DNA of 33,856 nucleotides from Propionibacteriaceae bacterium (GTDB lineage Bacteria; Actinomycetota; Actinomycetes; Propionibacteriales; Propionibacteriaceae): the NCBI GenBank assembly GCA_009778725.1, contig WRFP01000005.1:1-33856 (forward strand). Direction: 5' to 3'. The notes beneath the pieces were generated by a model that had not been told where the DNA came from, searched no databases, and was given only the letters and a program-made list of their open reading frames with translations. This document shows positions 23,089-31,214 of this stretch, one piece after another. How positions within the stretch are numbered: the stretch's first letter is position 1; each line of letters starts with the position of its first letter. The translations under genes were made by a program, and so were the position numbers.

Positions 23089-24831
23089 ATGGCAGATCGC
23101 GTCGTTATCGACCCTCTGACTCGCATCGAGGGCCATTTGCGCATCGAGTTGGAAACCGACTCGGGAGTCATATCCAAAGCCTGGAGCGAGGCAACCCAGT
23201 TCCGTGGCATCGAAACAATTGTTCTCGGGCGTGACCCGAGGGATGTCTGGGCCTTCACCCAGCGGATCTGCGGGGTGTGCACGACAGTTCACGCCATCGC
23301 ATCGATCACCGCCGTGGAGAACGCCATCGGATCGAACCCGCCCCAACAGGCGCTCCTGATCCGTGACATGGTGCTGGCGGCCCAGGAGGTCCAGGACCAC
23401 GTCATCCACTTCTATCACCTGCACGCCCTCGACTGGGTCGATGTCGCCTCCGCGGCGACCGCCGATCCGGCCAAGGCGGTCGCCTTCGCCGAACAGATCG
23501 GTTCGACCTGGAAGGGCAACAACATCGACCGGATGACGGCCGTGCGCGACACTGTCGTGAACCTCGTCAACTCCGGTCAGCTGTCCATCTTCACCGGAGG
23601 CTACTGGGGCCACCCGGCGTACAAGCTTCCCCCTGAAGCTAACCTGATGGCAGTGGCCCACTATCTCGACGCACTGGAATTCCAGCGTACGATGATCAAG
23701 ATCAACACCGTGTTCGGCGGTAAGAACCCCCACCCGAACTTCCTGGTGGGAGGCATGGCCTGCACGATCGACCCCAACCACTCCGCGTCGATCAACCAGG
23801 TCCAGCTCGCCGACGTTCAGAATTGGGTCAACGACACTCTTGACTTCGTCAAGAGCTGCTACGTGCCTGATGCGACGGCCATCGTGGGCGTCTACAAGGA
23901 GTATTTCGACATCGGCGCGTCCAGCCCCAACTACATGGCGGTCGGGATGTCCGGGGCGACCTATGGTGGCGATCCCAACAAGACTCCCCGCTACCCAACC
24001 CCGATGATGGATGTCAAACCGGGCGTGATCATCAACAACGACTTCGCTCATCCGCAGCCCTTCGACCCGACTCTGATCAGCGAGTCCATCGCTTCGTCGT
24101 GGATGTCGTATGCCGGCGGCGCTCAGACGCTGACCCCTGACAAGGGCGAGACGACGGTCGCCTACACCGGCCCAGCTCTGCCGTACACCTGGCTCGGCGA
24201 CAATGACGAGTACTCGTGGTGCAAGTCTCCGCGCTACGATGGCAAGCCGGTCCAGGTTGGTCCGTTGGCGCGTGTGCTGTTGGCGTACTCCCAAAACCAT
24301 CCGCGGACCAAAGAACTGGTCGACGGCGCCGTGGCAACCCTCGGCATCACGCTCGAGCAGATGAATTCGACCGCTGGGCGCACGCTGGCCAGGGCCGTCG
24401 AGTGCCTGACCAGCGCCGAGATACTGGCCAATGACACCTTGCCGTTGTTCATGAAGAACCTTCAGGGGGGCGACATCTCGGTGTTCGATCCCTCCAAGTG
24501 GGAGCCGTCCTCGTGGCCCAAGCAGGCCTCCGGCTACGCGTTTGTCGAAGTCGCACGCGGCAACCTCAGCCACTGGGTGACGATCGAGAACGGAGAGGTT
24601 TCGCGGTACCAGGCTGTGGTGCCGACGACCTGGCTGACCGGCCCTCGCGACGAGAACGGCCAGATGGGACCGTACGAAGTCTCGTTGGCAGGTGACGGGA
24701 AGCATCCACTGGTCGACCCAACCCAGCCGTTGGAACCCTTGCGGACCATCCATTCCTTCGATCCGTGCATGTCCTGCGCTGTGCACATCCTCGACCCGGA
24801 TGGCCAGGAACTCCTGGTGGCGACATCATGA
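23089..24831 (+). CDS. hyaB: Uptake [NiFe]-hydrogenase large subunit
   Basis: This 580-residue catalytic subunit binds the NiFe(CN)2CO centre and oxidises H2 outside the membrane. RIEGH is at 12-16. The first metal motif is RICGVC (Cys61, Cys64) with His68 after it. The second is DPCMSCAVH (Cys560, Cys563, His566). A 14-residue C-terminal extension after His566 would be removed by the maturation protease at 26093. It starts 3 bases after the small subunit stop and overlaps the cytochrome subunit start as ATGA. It has no signal peptide of its own and would travel with the small subunit through Tat. Confidence 0.93.
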   Translation: MADRVVIDPLTRIEGHLRIELETDSGVISKAWSEATQFRGIETIVLGRDPRDVWAFTQRICGVCTTVHAIASITAVENAIGSNPPQQALLIRDMVLAAQEVQDHVIHFYHLHALDWVDVASAATADPAKAVAFAEQIGSTWKGNNIDRMTAVRDTVVNLVNSGQLSIFTGGYWGHPAYKLPPEANLMAVAHYLDALEFQRTMIKINTVFGGKNPHPNFLVGGMACTIDPNHSASINQVQLADVQNWVNDTLDFVKSCYVPDATAIVGVYKEYFDIGASSPNYMAVGMSGATYGGDPNKTPRYPTPMMDVKPGVIINNDFAHPQPFDPTLISESIASSWMSYAGGAQTLTPDKGETTVAYTGPALPYTWLGDNDEYSWCKSPRYDGKPVQVGPLARVLLAYSQNHPRTKELVDGAVATLGITLEQMNSTAGRTLARAVECLTSAEILANDTLPLFMKNLQGGDISVFDPSKWEPSSWPKQASGYAFVEVARGNLSHWVTIENGEVSRYQAVVPTTWLTGPRDENGQMGPYEVSLAGDGKHPLVDPTQPLEPLRTIHSFDPCMSCAVHILDPDGQELLVATS

Positions 24832-26060
24832 CCACGACAACCGCTCCGGTTCCCTCCGGTGTACAGACCCCGGCTCTGGTGGTCGGGACGGCTTTCAGCC
24901 TGGGCACGATGAGTGAGGGACGCATCATGGCGCTGGCGGCTGCCAGCCCGCCGAAGAGCCAGGACCCGGTCGACCAGGCGACGGCCAAGGCCCTCAAGTC
25001 CAACTATCCCACGCTCAATCTGCCGGCGGTCGCCGACGAGGATTTCGATCCGGCCACCATGGAAAGGCGCCATTCGCTGGCGATGATCCGTGACTATCCG
25101 CAAGGCGATGGCACGTTCTCCGATGTCGTGGTCATGCGCGGCGACATGAACACCGTGATGTCCAAGGTCAAGATGAGCCGCGAGAAGCGCAGCGAGTTGA
25201 AGCGCAATGCCAGTTTGGTTGAGCGTCGCGGCTGGCGTCCGCTGGCGGTGGCCAGCGCCACTGTCGACGAGAACGACGCGATCGGCCCGTTCAAGATGCA
25301 GGGCTTCATCCCGGTGTGCCCGGAGACAATCCACGGTTCGGCGGACGATGTCACCACAGGTCCGGCTGTGTGGGCTCGCGTCAACGTCTGGTCGGCCTCG
25401 CTGCGCGTCCAGCACTGGACGAACGTTGCCGTGGTGTTCATTCTCAGTTGTACGGGCTTCCTCATCATGGACCCGTTCATCGGCCCGTTCGCGTACAACG
25501 GGATTCCGACCGGCTTCATGATGGGATGGATTCGTTTCATCCACTTCACAGCGGCCTTCATCTGGCTTGTCGTGGCGCTGACCCGCGTCTGGTCGGCGTT
25601 CACCTCGCGTGACCGATATCTGCGATGGCCCTCGATGTGGCCGTTGAAGAAGAAGGAAGACGTGCGCAACTTCGGCCGTGTCATCCAGCATTACATCTTC
25701 GTCAAAGAAGATGCGCCGCTGTTCCTGGCCCACAACCCGTTGCAGCAACTGGCCTACTCGGCGGTGTACGTCGCCTGCGTCATCCAGATGATCATCGGCT
25801 TCCAACTGTTCGGCCTGTATCACCAGACCAACGCGTTCTGGGCGTTCTTCTCCACACCCATCCACTGGATCGGTGTGCCGGCGATGCGTCTGATCCACGT
25901 GATCATCATGTTCCTGTTGTGGATGTTCGTCATCATGCACATCTACCTGGTCTTCCGGGCGGAATCCCTGGAGCGCCACGGCGGTCTGTCGGCGATGATC
26001 AGCGGCGGCGTGTGGGTGAAGCGCGGGTCCAAGCCTGTGGACGCACCCATGGTCGAATGA
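24828..26060 (+). CDS. hyaC: Hydrogenase cytochrome b subunit with P-type ATPase N-domain-like extension
   Basis: This is a 410-residue protein. Residues about 185-390 are a four-helix HyaC-type diheme cytochrome b (His196 in RVQHW, His239, His357 and His371 as likely ligands) that passes electrons from the FeS chain to quinone. The first 175 residues are not part of that family. They align in order with the N-domain of P-type H+-ATPases: ALAAAS...SQDPVDQA (30s-51), DFDPATMERRHS (72-83), VVVMRGDMNTVM (100-111, at the KGAPE-like site, Lys replaced by Arg), RRGWRPLAVAS (133-143) and GPFKMQGFIPV (153-163). No DKTGT, TGES or DPPR is present. The function of this domain is unknown. The start overlaps the large subunit stop (ATGA). 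Confidence 0.85.
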   Translation: MTTTTAPVPSGVQTPALVVGTAFSLGTMSEGRIMALAAASPPKSQDPVDQATAKALKSNYPTLNLPAVADEDFDPATMERRHSLAMIRDYPQGDGTFSDVVVMRGDMNTVMSKVKMSREKRSELKRNASLVERRGWRPLAVASATVDENDAIGPFKMQGFIPVCPETIHGSADDVTTGPAVWARVNVWSASLRVQHWTNVAVVFILSCTGFLIMDPFIGPFAYNGIPTGFMMGWIRFIHFTAAFIWLVVALTRVWSAFTSRDRYLRWPSMWPLKKKEDVRNFGRVIQHYIFVKEDAPLFLAHNPLQQLAYSAVYVACVIQMIIGFQLFGLYHQTNAFWAFFSTPIHWIGVPAMRLIHVIIMFLLWMFVIMHIYLVFRAESLERHGGLSAMISGGVWVKRGSKPVDAPMVE

Positions 26061-26092
26061 CTGTATCCGATCTCGGACAACCAGGAGCCAGC

Positions 26093-26629
26093 ATGGGATC
26101 TCCCATCACCGTCTTGGGGGTGGGAAATCCCATCATGGGCGACGACGGCACCGGCCTGGAATTGCTCGCCAGCCTCGAAAAGGCCTGCCGCGATGTGATG
26201 TATGCCCCAGACGGCTCGCCTGTCCCACGTACTGTCAACGACATTGAGTTCGTCGACGGCGGCACCGGTGGCATGGAATTGCTGCCCGTCGTCCAGGACG
26301 CTGATCGGTTGTTGGTCTTGGACGCGGTGGCTGGCCGGACGCCAGGCCAGGTCATGGTGCTCAGCGGAGACCAGATTCCGCGTCTGCTGGCGACCAAGCT
26401 GTCCCCGCACCAGGTCGGGCTGCTGGACATCTTCGCGGCAGCACGGCTGCTGGGCCGCGAACCCGGCACCGTGATGGTCGTCGGCATCGTACCCGAACTG
26501 GTCGATTTGCAACTCGGGTTGACGCCGGTGGTGAGCCAGGCCCTGCCCGAGGCGACTGCCAGGGCGGTCGAGGTGATCACAGACTGGCTGGCTGACAACT
26601 CCAAAGACTATCGAAATGGGATGGCGTGA
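26093..26629 (+). CDS. hyaD: Hydrogenase maturation protease
   Basis: This 178-residue endopeptidase removes the C-terminal tail of the large subunit once nickel is in place. It has the family signature GVGNPIMGDDGTG near the N-terminus. Likely metal-binding residues are Asp17, Asp77 (LLVLDAV) and His106 (SPHQVGL), matching the Glu/Asp/His set of HybD/HycI. ATG 26093 is preferred because AGGAG lies 6 bases before it; an upstream ATG at 26057 overlapping the cytochrome stop would add 12 residues. Its presumed substrate is the hyaB product, since the orphan large-subunit homologue lacks the His at the cut site. Confidence 0.88.
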   Translation: MGSPITVLGVGNPIMGDDGTGLELLASLEKACRDVMYAPDGSPVPRTVNDIEFVDGGTGGMELLPVVQDADRLLVLDAVAGRTPGQVMVLSGDQIPRLLATKLSPHQVGLLDIFAAARLLGREPGTVMVVGIVPELVDLQLGLTPVVSQALPEATARAVEVITDWLADNSKDYRNGMA

Positions 26630-26637
26630 TGGCCCGG

Positions 26638-26997
26638 TCAAGCACCGGGCGGCGTGACCAGGTCGGCGTACGCCACCGCGAATTCCCGGCCGGCTGTCAA
26701 CTGGCCGGTGGGCGTCCCGCACACGGGGCAGGTCAGGGCGAAGAATTCGTCGATGGGCTGGTTTGCGGCGCAGGTCGGGCACCACACGGCGGCCATGACA
26801 GTCTCGATCTCCAACTCGGCGCCTTCCATGATCGTCCCGGCGGTGGCGATGGGCCACGCGCCGTCCAGAGCTTCCGGAATCGCCCCGCTCATCGTGCCCA
26901 CCCTCAGGCCGACTTTTTCCACCCCGGTGGCCCCGGCGGACGCGGCGGCTTTCTCCACCACCGTCACGACTCCTCGCAACAATCCCAGTTCGTGCAC
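26638..26997 (-). CDS. hypA: Hydrogenase nickel incorporation protein HypA
   Basis: This 119-residue metallochaperone delivers nickel to the large subunit. The N-terminal MHE (nickel site) is intact, and the zinc site is two CxxC pairs (Cys73/Cys76 and Cys90/Cys93). The start is GTG 26997 (read as Met), with AAGGAG immediately upstream. It is on the opposite strand to the hydrogenase genes, convergent with the protease (8-base gap) and divergent from the orphan large-subunit gene (44 bases). hypB, hypD, hypE and hypF are not in the window and must lie elsewhere if the enzyme is active. Confidence 0.88.
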   Translation of the reverse strand: MHELGLLRGVVTVVEKAAASAGATGVEKVGLRVGTMSGAIPEALDGAWPIATAGTIMEGAELEIETVMAAVWCPTCAANQPIDEFFALTCPVCGTPTGQLTAGREFAVAYADLVTPPGA

Positions 26998-27041
26998 GGG
27001 CTCCTTCTTCCACGCTCACCCCGCCAGATCGGGCTGCGGCC

Positions 27042-28316
27042 ATGATACAACACGTTGATCTGAGCCAGGTCGTCGATGCGGCTCCGGCGCGGGTCGTCGT
27101 GACCCGTGACACAGCCGGTGAGGTGACGGATGTGGGCTTCGATCTGTCCGGGCTTCCCCGGGTCGACGCGATGCTGGTCGGGCGCCCTGTCATCGAGGTT
27201 CCGGCACTGGTGGAGCGGTTGTGCGGGATTTGCCCGGCGGCCCACCATCTGGCCGGAGTGCGTGCCCTGGAAGCGCTGGCAGGATGCCAGGACCTGCCGC
27301 CGACCGCCACAGCAGTACGACGGTTGTTGCACTACGCCTCAGTGATCTCCATCCACGCGACGAGTCTGATCGTGACCCACCAGGACGAGGCTTTGGCGCT
27401 GAGGCGCTTCGCCAAGGCCGTCATGACCGCCGCCGGTTCGCCTGGGCACTTCCCGACCACGGCTGTGCCTGGCGGTGTCGTCGCTCCCGTGGACCGTGCA
27501 CAACGAGACTTGTGTATCGAACGTGCGGCCACCACTCTGCCGGTGGCCCAGCGGCTGGCAGAACTAGAATTGTCCACTGTTGCTCCGGCTGACTTGTTCG
27601 GTGGCGCCGACGTGGCTTTGGTCGACGCTGACGGACACGTGGATTTGTTCGGAGAGTTTTTGCGGGCGACGGCTGGAGACGGAACTGTGGTCATCGCCGG
27701 TGCCCGGGCTGAGCAGTGGGACGAGTTGGTCACCGAGGCTGTACCCGGGTCGCCGGCACCGCGGCCGTACTTGAAGCCTCTGGGGAGCGGTTCGGGTGCC
27801 TATCGGGTCGGGCCGGTGGCGCAACTGCGTGTCGGGGTGCTGCCGACGCCGGTTGCCGCCAGTTTCCAACAAGCCTGGCGCGAGTCTGGCGGGGGAGCGG
27901 CCAGCGCACGAGCCATTGTCACTGTCCATGCCATCGAGGTGATCGCCCAGGTGTTGGGTGCCCCCGGCCTGGATGAGGGACCAGTGCGGTCAGACTGGCT
28001 GTCTGACCTTCCGGCGGCGGTGGGAGTCGGCTGGGTCGACGGAGCGCGGGGCCTGCTCGTCCACCGGTATGCGACGACCGCCGATGGTCGTGTCGCTGCA
28101 GCGACCATCCTGACACCCACCGCGCAAAATGAGCCTTGGCTAGGGGAATTGCTGCGCGCTGCCGTCGGCAACACCTCCGGCGACGAGTCGCGGGCCGGTT
28201 TGGAAGAGGCGATCCACGAGGCCGATCCGTGCCTGCCGTGCTCGTCGGCACCGGCTGGCGCCATGGACCTGGTGGTCGACACGGTGTCGGCCGGCCCAGC
28301 GGTGAGAGGAGCCTGA
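27042..28316 (+). CDS. Orphan [NiFe]-hydrogenase large-subunit-like protein (HupK/HoxV-like?)
   Basis: This 424-residue protein is homologous to hydrogenase large subunits but shortened. It has an N-terminal RLCGIC with a following His (Cys61, Cys64, His68) and a C-terminal DPCLPC (Cys397, Cys400). The usual His three residues after the last Cys is missing, the RIEGH segment is lost, and no small-subunit partner is encoded nearby. It lies directly between hypA and hypC (1 base before hypC). That setting suggests a maturation scaffold of the HupK/HoxV class that receives the Fe(CN)2CO group from HypC and HypD. A degenerate catalytic or sensory subunit is the alternative. No strong Shine-Dalgarno sequence is visible. 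Confidence 0.7.
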   Translation: MIQHVDLSQVVDAAPARVVVTRDTAGEVTDVGFDLSGLPRVDAMLVGRPVIEVPALVERLCGICPAAHHLAGVRALEALAGCQDLPPTATAVRRLLHYASVISIHATSLIVTHQDEALALRRFAKAVMTAAGSPGHFPTTAVPGGVVAPVDRAQRDLCIERAATTLPVAQRLAELELSTVAPADLFGGADVALVDADGHVDLFGEFLRATAGDGTVVIAGARAEQWDELVTEAVPGSPAPRPYLKPLGSGSGAYRVGPVAQLRVGVLPTPVAASFQQAWRESGGGAASARAIVTVHAIEVIAQVLGAPGLDEGPVRSDWLSDLPAAVGVGWVDGARGLLVHRYATTADGRVAAATILTPTAQNEPWLGELLRAAVGNTSGDESRAGLEEAIHEADPCLPCSSAPAGAMDLVVDTVSAGPAVRGA

Positions 28317-28317
28317 C

Positions 28318-28554
28318 ATGTGTATCGCTTTCCCGGTTGAAATCCTGGACATCACCCCCGGCCTGATGCCCATGGGTCACGTCGCCCACGCCGGTGAGAG
28401 GGTTTCCTGTTGTCTGGCCTATGTGCCCGAAGCCCGGGTCGGAGACTATGTCATCGTCCAGAACGGCTTCGCCATGGATGTCCTGGACCCGCAGTCGGTC
28501 GCCGAATCACTGGCCGCCTTCGATGAGTTGGCCGGTCACCTACCTGCTGCGTAG
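28318..28554 (+). CDS. hypC: Hydrogenase maturation chaperone HypC/HupF
   Basis: This 78-residue OB-fold chaperone has the essential N-terminal Cys2 (MCIAFPVEI), and the segments GDYVIVQNGFAMDVLD match the HypC family. It binds HypD and carries the iron-cyanide-carbonyl precursor to the large subunit. It starts 1 base after the stop of the large-subunit-like gene, with GAGGAG upstream, so the two are translated from one mRNA. A small inverted repeat (AGGCG-T-CGCCT) follows the stop, between this gene and the convergent tatB. Confidence 0.9.
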   Translation: MCIAFPVEILDITPGLMPMGHVAHAGERVSCCLAYVPEARVGDYVIVQNGFAMDVLDPQSVAESLAAFDELAGHLPAA

Positions 28555-28615
28555 GCGTCGCCTGACTCGTCGCTCGTCATGCCAGCAATCGGTGCATCTG
28601 CGTAGAATCCCACCG

Positions 28616-29596
28616 TCACACCAGTGATTGAGCTGCCGGTTCGGGTGTGCGTGTGGCGGCGCCAGCTTGTTGTCGCATCCGTGCGACCTCGGACCGGAGG
28701 ATGTCCAGTTCGGCCCGCAGCACATTCGTCTCAAGGTCACCCCCGGAAGCCACGGCTGCGGTGACGGCGGCCATGTCCGCCGGTGTGAGCGCCGGCATAT
28801 GCAGCGGACTGCCCGTTCGCAGTTGCAGTCGTGACATCTGAGTACGCATGTCTTCCAATTCGGCTCGCAACGCTTCCTTGTCGGTGAAGCTGGCGGAAGG
28901 GGAGACGACGCCAACTCGGGGAGCATCCGCCTGTTGGGGGATCGCAGCCACCTCGGCGGGGGCCGGATCTGTCTGATTGGGGGTCACACTTGTCTCCTCG
29001 GGGGTTGAAGCATCCTCGACGGGGGTGGGAGCATCGTCGATGGAAGCTGGGGGCGTCTCGATGGAAGCTGGGGGCGCCTCGATGGAAGCTGGGGGCGCCT
29101 CGATGGACGATGGGGCCGCCTCGATGGCAGGCGGGGTTGATTCAATGGCAGTCGTGGTTGCCGCCGTTGCCACTGTGGCAGCGCTCCCCGGAGTGCTCGT
29201 CTGCAGGTGCAGCCGGGCAACCTCCGAACGCATGCCCTCGAGTTCCGCTCGTAGTGCCTTCATTTCGGACTGTACATCATCAGGCAAGAGTTGTTTAACA
29301 CCCGACTTCATGTCCTCGGGCAGGACCCCCTTCAACTCCGCCCGTACATCATCTGGCAAGACTTGTTGGAGGAGATTCTTGGGCTTGAGATCGTCGATTC
29401 CCAGGTCAGCGTAATCCGACCCCAATTCGGCTTTGATCTGCTCAGTCGCGTTGTTGGCCACCCCGCGCAGGAACTTGATAATCTTGGCGGCTTTCCTGGC
29501 CAGTCCGGGCACCCGCTCCGGACCCAGCAGTACGGCGGCAAGAACGACCAAGACGAGTAGCTCGCCTGTGCCAATGTCCAAGAACATGGGGGTCAT
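28616..29596 (-). CDS. tatB: Sec-independent translocase protein TatB with long repeat tail
   Basis: This 326-residue protein is much longer than the usual TatB (about 100-170). The N-terminal helix and hinge (FLDIGTGELLVLVVLAAVLLGPERVP) are typical. An amphipathic helix follows. The tail then contains an 11-residue pattern LP(D/E)D..(A/S)..K three times, a coiled-coil unit LRAELE(G/D)MRSEVARL three times, and five copies of a Pro-rich APPASIE unit. In the Tat system TatB and TatC bind twin-arginine signals. It is divergent from tatA and tatC. No Shine-Dalgarno sequence precedes the ATG at 29596, and a TAAACT box ends 6 bases upstream, so it may be leaderless; ATG 29587 is a second candidate. 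Confidence 0.85.
   Translation of the reverse strand: MTPMFLDIGTGELLVLVVLAAVLLGPERVPGLARKAAKIIKFLRGVANNATEQIKAELGSDYADLGIDDLKPKNLLQQVLPDDVRAELKGVLPEDMKSGVKQLLPDDVQSEMKALRAELEGMRSEVARLHLQTSTPGSAATVATAATTTAIESTPPAIEAAPSSIEAPPASIEAPPASIETPPASIDDAPTPVEDASTPEETSVTPNQTDPAPAEVAAIPQQADAPRVGVVSPSASFTDKEALRAELEDMRTQMSRLQLRTGSPLHMPALTPADMAAVTAAVASGGDLETNVLRAELDILRSEVARMRQQAGAATRTPEPAAQSLV
29037..29141. repeat. Five 21-bp tandem units in tatB
   Basis: TCGATGG-led units start at 29037, 29058, 29079, 29100 and 29121, a strict 21-base period. The first three are nearly identical, and the last two have diverged. On the minus strand they encode a 7-residue Pro/Ala/Ser/Ile/Glu unit (IEAPPAS). The length is a multiple of three, so copy-number change would keep the frame. 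Confidence 0.9.
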
Positions 29597-29883
29597 TCGT
29601 ACAGTTTAGCCTTGCGCCCAAAAATGGCGCTGATCCCGTGTTCGTACTTGATAATTATTTCCCCCCGGCCATGGTAGGACAGGCGTGGTAGGATCACTCA
29701 AAGGTCCCAAACAGTGCCCGCGTCTCGTTGTCGTACTGGACCAGGACTCGAGAGCAACTCGGCTCGTGCGTCGGAAAATCATCACCTCTCGCCGTGCGGC
29801 TGCATAAATATCGTGTGGAGCAGCGGGCCCCGAAAGACTCTCAACAATGACAGTGATGTATCGCGTTGGGATGGAGGATAGAC

Positions 29884-30141
29884 ATGGGCCTAGGATGGCA
29901 AGAACTGCTTATCATCTTGGTGATCGTGGTGATCATCTTCGGCGGATCCAAAATCGCCGGAGTGGGTAAAGCGTCCGGGCGTGCGATCCGTGAGTTCAAG
30001 GACGAGATCAAAGGCAACGAACCTGGCAAGGATCAGTCCCAGATCGCGCCGAAATCAGCGGATCCCACCATCGACATGAGGGCGGCCTCTCCTGCCGACA
30101 CACCCGACAGTGTGCCTCCAGGCCAGGCCGATCTGCGTTAG
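29884..30141 (+). CDS. tatA: Sec-independent translocase protein TatA
   Basis: This 85-residue protein has a short N-terminal helix (WQELLIILVIVVIIFGGSKI), the hinge and an amphipathic helix (GKASGRAIREFKDEI), then a disordered tail. It forms the Tat pore. ATG 29884 follows GGAGG by 6 bases. TatC starts 13 bases after its stop. The upstream 29597-29883 stretch (287 bases) is the divergent control region shared with tatB; no clear promoter boxes were found for tatA. Confidence 0.92.
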   Translation: MGLGWQELLIILVIVVIIFGGSKIAGVGKASGRAIREFKDEIKGNEPGKDQSQIAPKSADPTIDMRAASPADTPDSVPPGQADLR

Positions 30142-30154
30142 CGGAGGTCTGCTC

Positions 30155-31042
30155 GTGCCCAGCAGGGGTGCGCGCCTGGCGTGGTTGCGACCACCCAAGC
30201 CCGGGCCAGCCGGTTCGATGTCGCTGGGCGATCATTTGCGCGAGTTGCGCTATCGATTTCTTGTGTCCATGGCTGCCATCCTGGTGACGACTGCGCTGAG
30301 TCTGATCTTCGAGGCCCAACTACTGCAAGTGGTCTTGTGGCCCATCCGGCAAGCTGTGGAGGTTTTCCAGGCGAATCGGCCCGGCGATTCCGTAGAAATG
30401 GTGACCCAGGGCATCACCGCCGGGTTCTCCTTGTATTTCCGGGTCTGCTTCGTGGCTGGGTTCATTGCCGCCTGTCCCGTATGGCTCTTCCAATTGTGGC
30501 GCTTCATCGTACCGGCTCTGAAATACCGCGAGCGGCACACAGCCGTCCAATTCCTCGGGGCAGCCGTGCCGTTGTTCCTGATCGGCGTGGTGTTGGGTTA
30601 TATGATCTGCCCGCGCGGTTTCGCCATGTTGCTCAGCTTCAACCCCCCCTCGGTCGTCAACCTCAACGACGTGGGTACGTTCATGAGCTTCGAGTTGCGC
30701 TTGTTGCTTATCTTCGGCCTGGCCTTCCAACTGCCCGTCCTGTTGGTCAGCCTCAACCGCCTGGGCATGATCTCCGGAGCCGCCCTCGGCAAATTCCGCG
30801 GCCCCGCCGTCGTCCTGTGCGGTGTCTTCGCCGCCGTCGCCACCCCCACTACCGACGCCTTGACCATGCTCGCCCTGATGATCCCGATGGTGTCGATGTA
30901 CCTGATCGCCGAAGTCCTCTGCCGTCTCCACGACCGCAGAGCCCTCGCCCTGGAATCCGGATCGCAGCCAGCACTGACCCGGTTTGGTCAGATGTGGTCG
31001 CGTCGTCGTCCCCACAGCCGGTCAGGCTCCGCCGAACAGTAA
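30155..31042 (+). CDS. tatC: Sec-independent translocase protein TatC
   Basis: This 295-residue protein has six membrane helices. The family signature SLGDHLRELRYRFL stands at residues about 21-35, and the periplasmic loop after helix 3 is followed by YRERHTAVQF. It recognises twin-arginine signals with TatB. GTG 30155 is chosen because GCGGAGG lies 7 bases upstream; ATG 30218 just before SLGDH is an alternative. The likely local substrate is the hydrogenase small subunit. A terminator hairpin follows at 31051. Confidence 0.92.
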   Translation: MPSRGARLAWLRPPKPGPAGSMSLGDHLRELRYRFLVSMAAILVTTALSLIFEAQLLQVVLWPIRQAVEVFQANRPGDSVEMVTQGITAGFSLYFRVCFVAGFIAACPVWLFQLWRFIVPALKYRERHTAVQFLGAAVPLFLIGVVLGYMICPRGFAMLLSFNPPSVVNLNDVGTFMSFELRLLLIFGLAFQLPVLLVSLNRLGMISGAALGKFRGPAVVLCGVFAAVATPTTDALTMLALMIPMVSMYLIAEVLCRLHDRRALALESGSQPALTRFGQMWSRRRPHSRSGSAEQ

Positions 31043-31050
31043 TAGGGGAG

Positions 31051-31088
31051 TGACGCCGTGAGCAACGATAGTTGCTAAGCGTCATTTT
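31051..31088 (+). terminator. Intrinsic terminator after tatC
   Basis: TGACGC (31051-31056) pairs with GCGTCA (31079-31084), enclosing an inner stem GCAAC/GTTGC (31062-31066 with 31071-31075) with a 4-base loop, and TTTT follows at 31085-31088. It begins 9 bases after the tatC stop. This fits termination of the tatA-tatC transcript. Confidence 0.65.
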
Positions 31089-31214
31089 CCGCAAAGTTGC
31101 TTCATAATCACATGCCGCAGGCCCCACTTCATTATTCAGTAAGACGACATCCCATCAAAGCGGGTTGATTTATTGTGGACGATGGAACGGACACCGCCCG
31201 GCACCGTGATTGCC

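Noticed and set aside
23068..24786. Minus-strand open frame of 572 codons
   Set aside because: It is the antisense shadow of the hydrogenase large subunit, which has all its motifs.
29037..29141. CRISPR array
   Set aside because: The 21-bp units are contiguous in-frame coding repeats without spacers.
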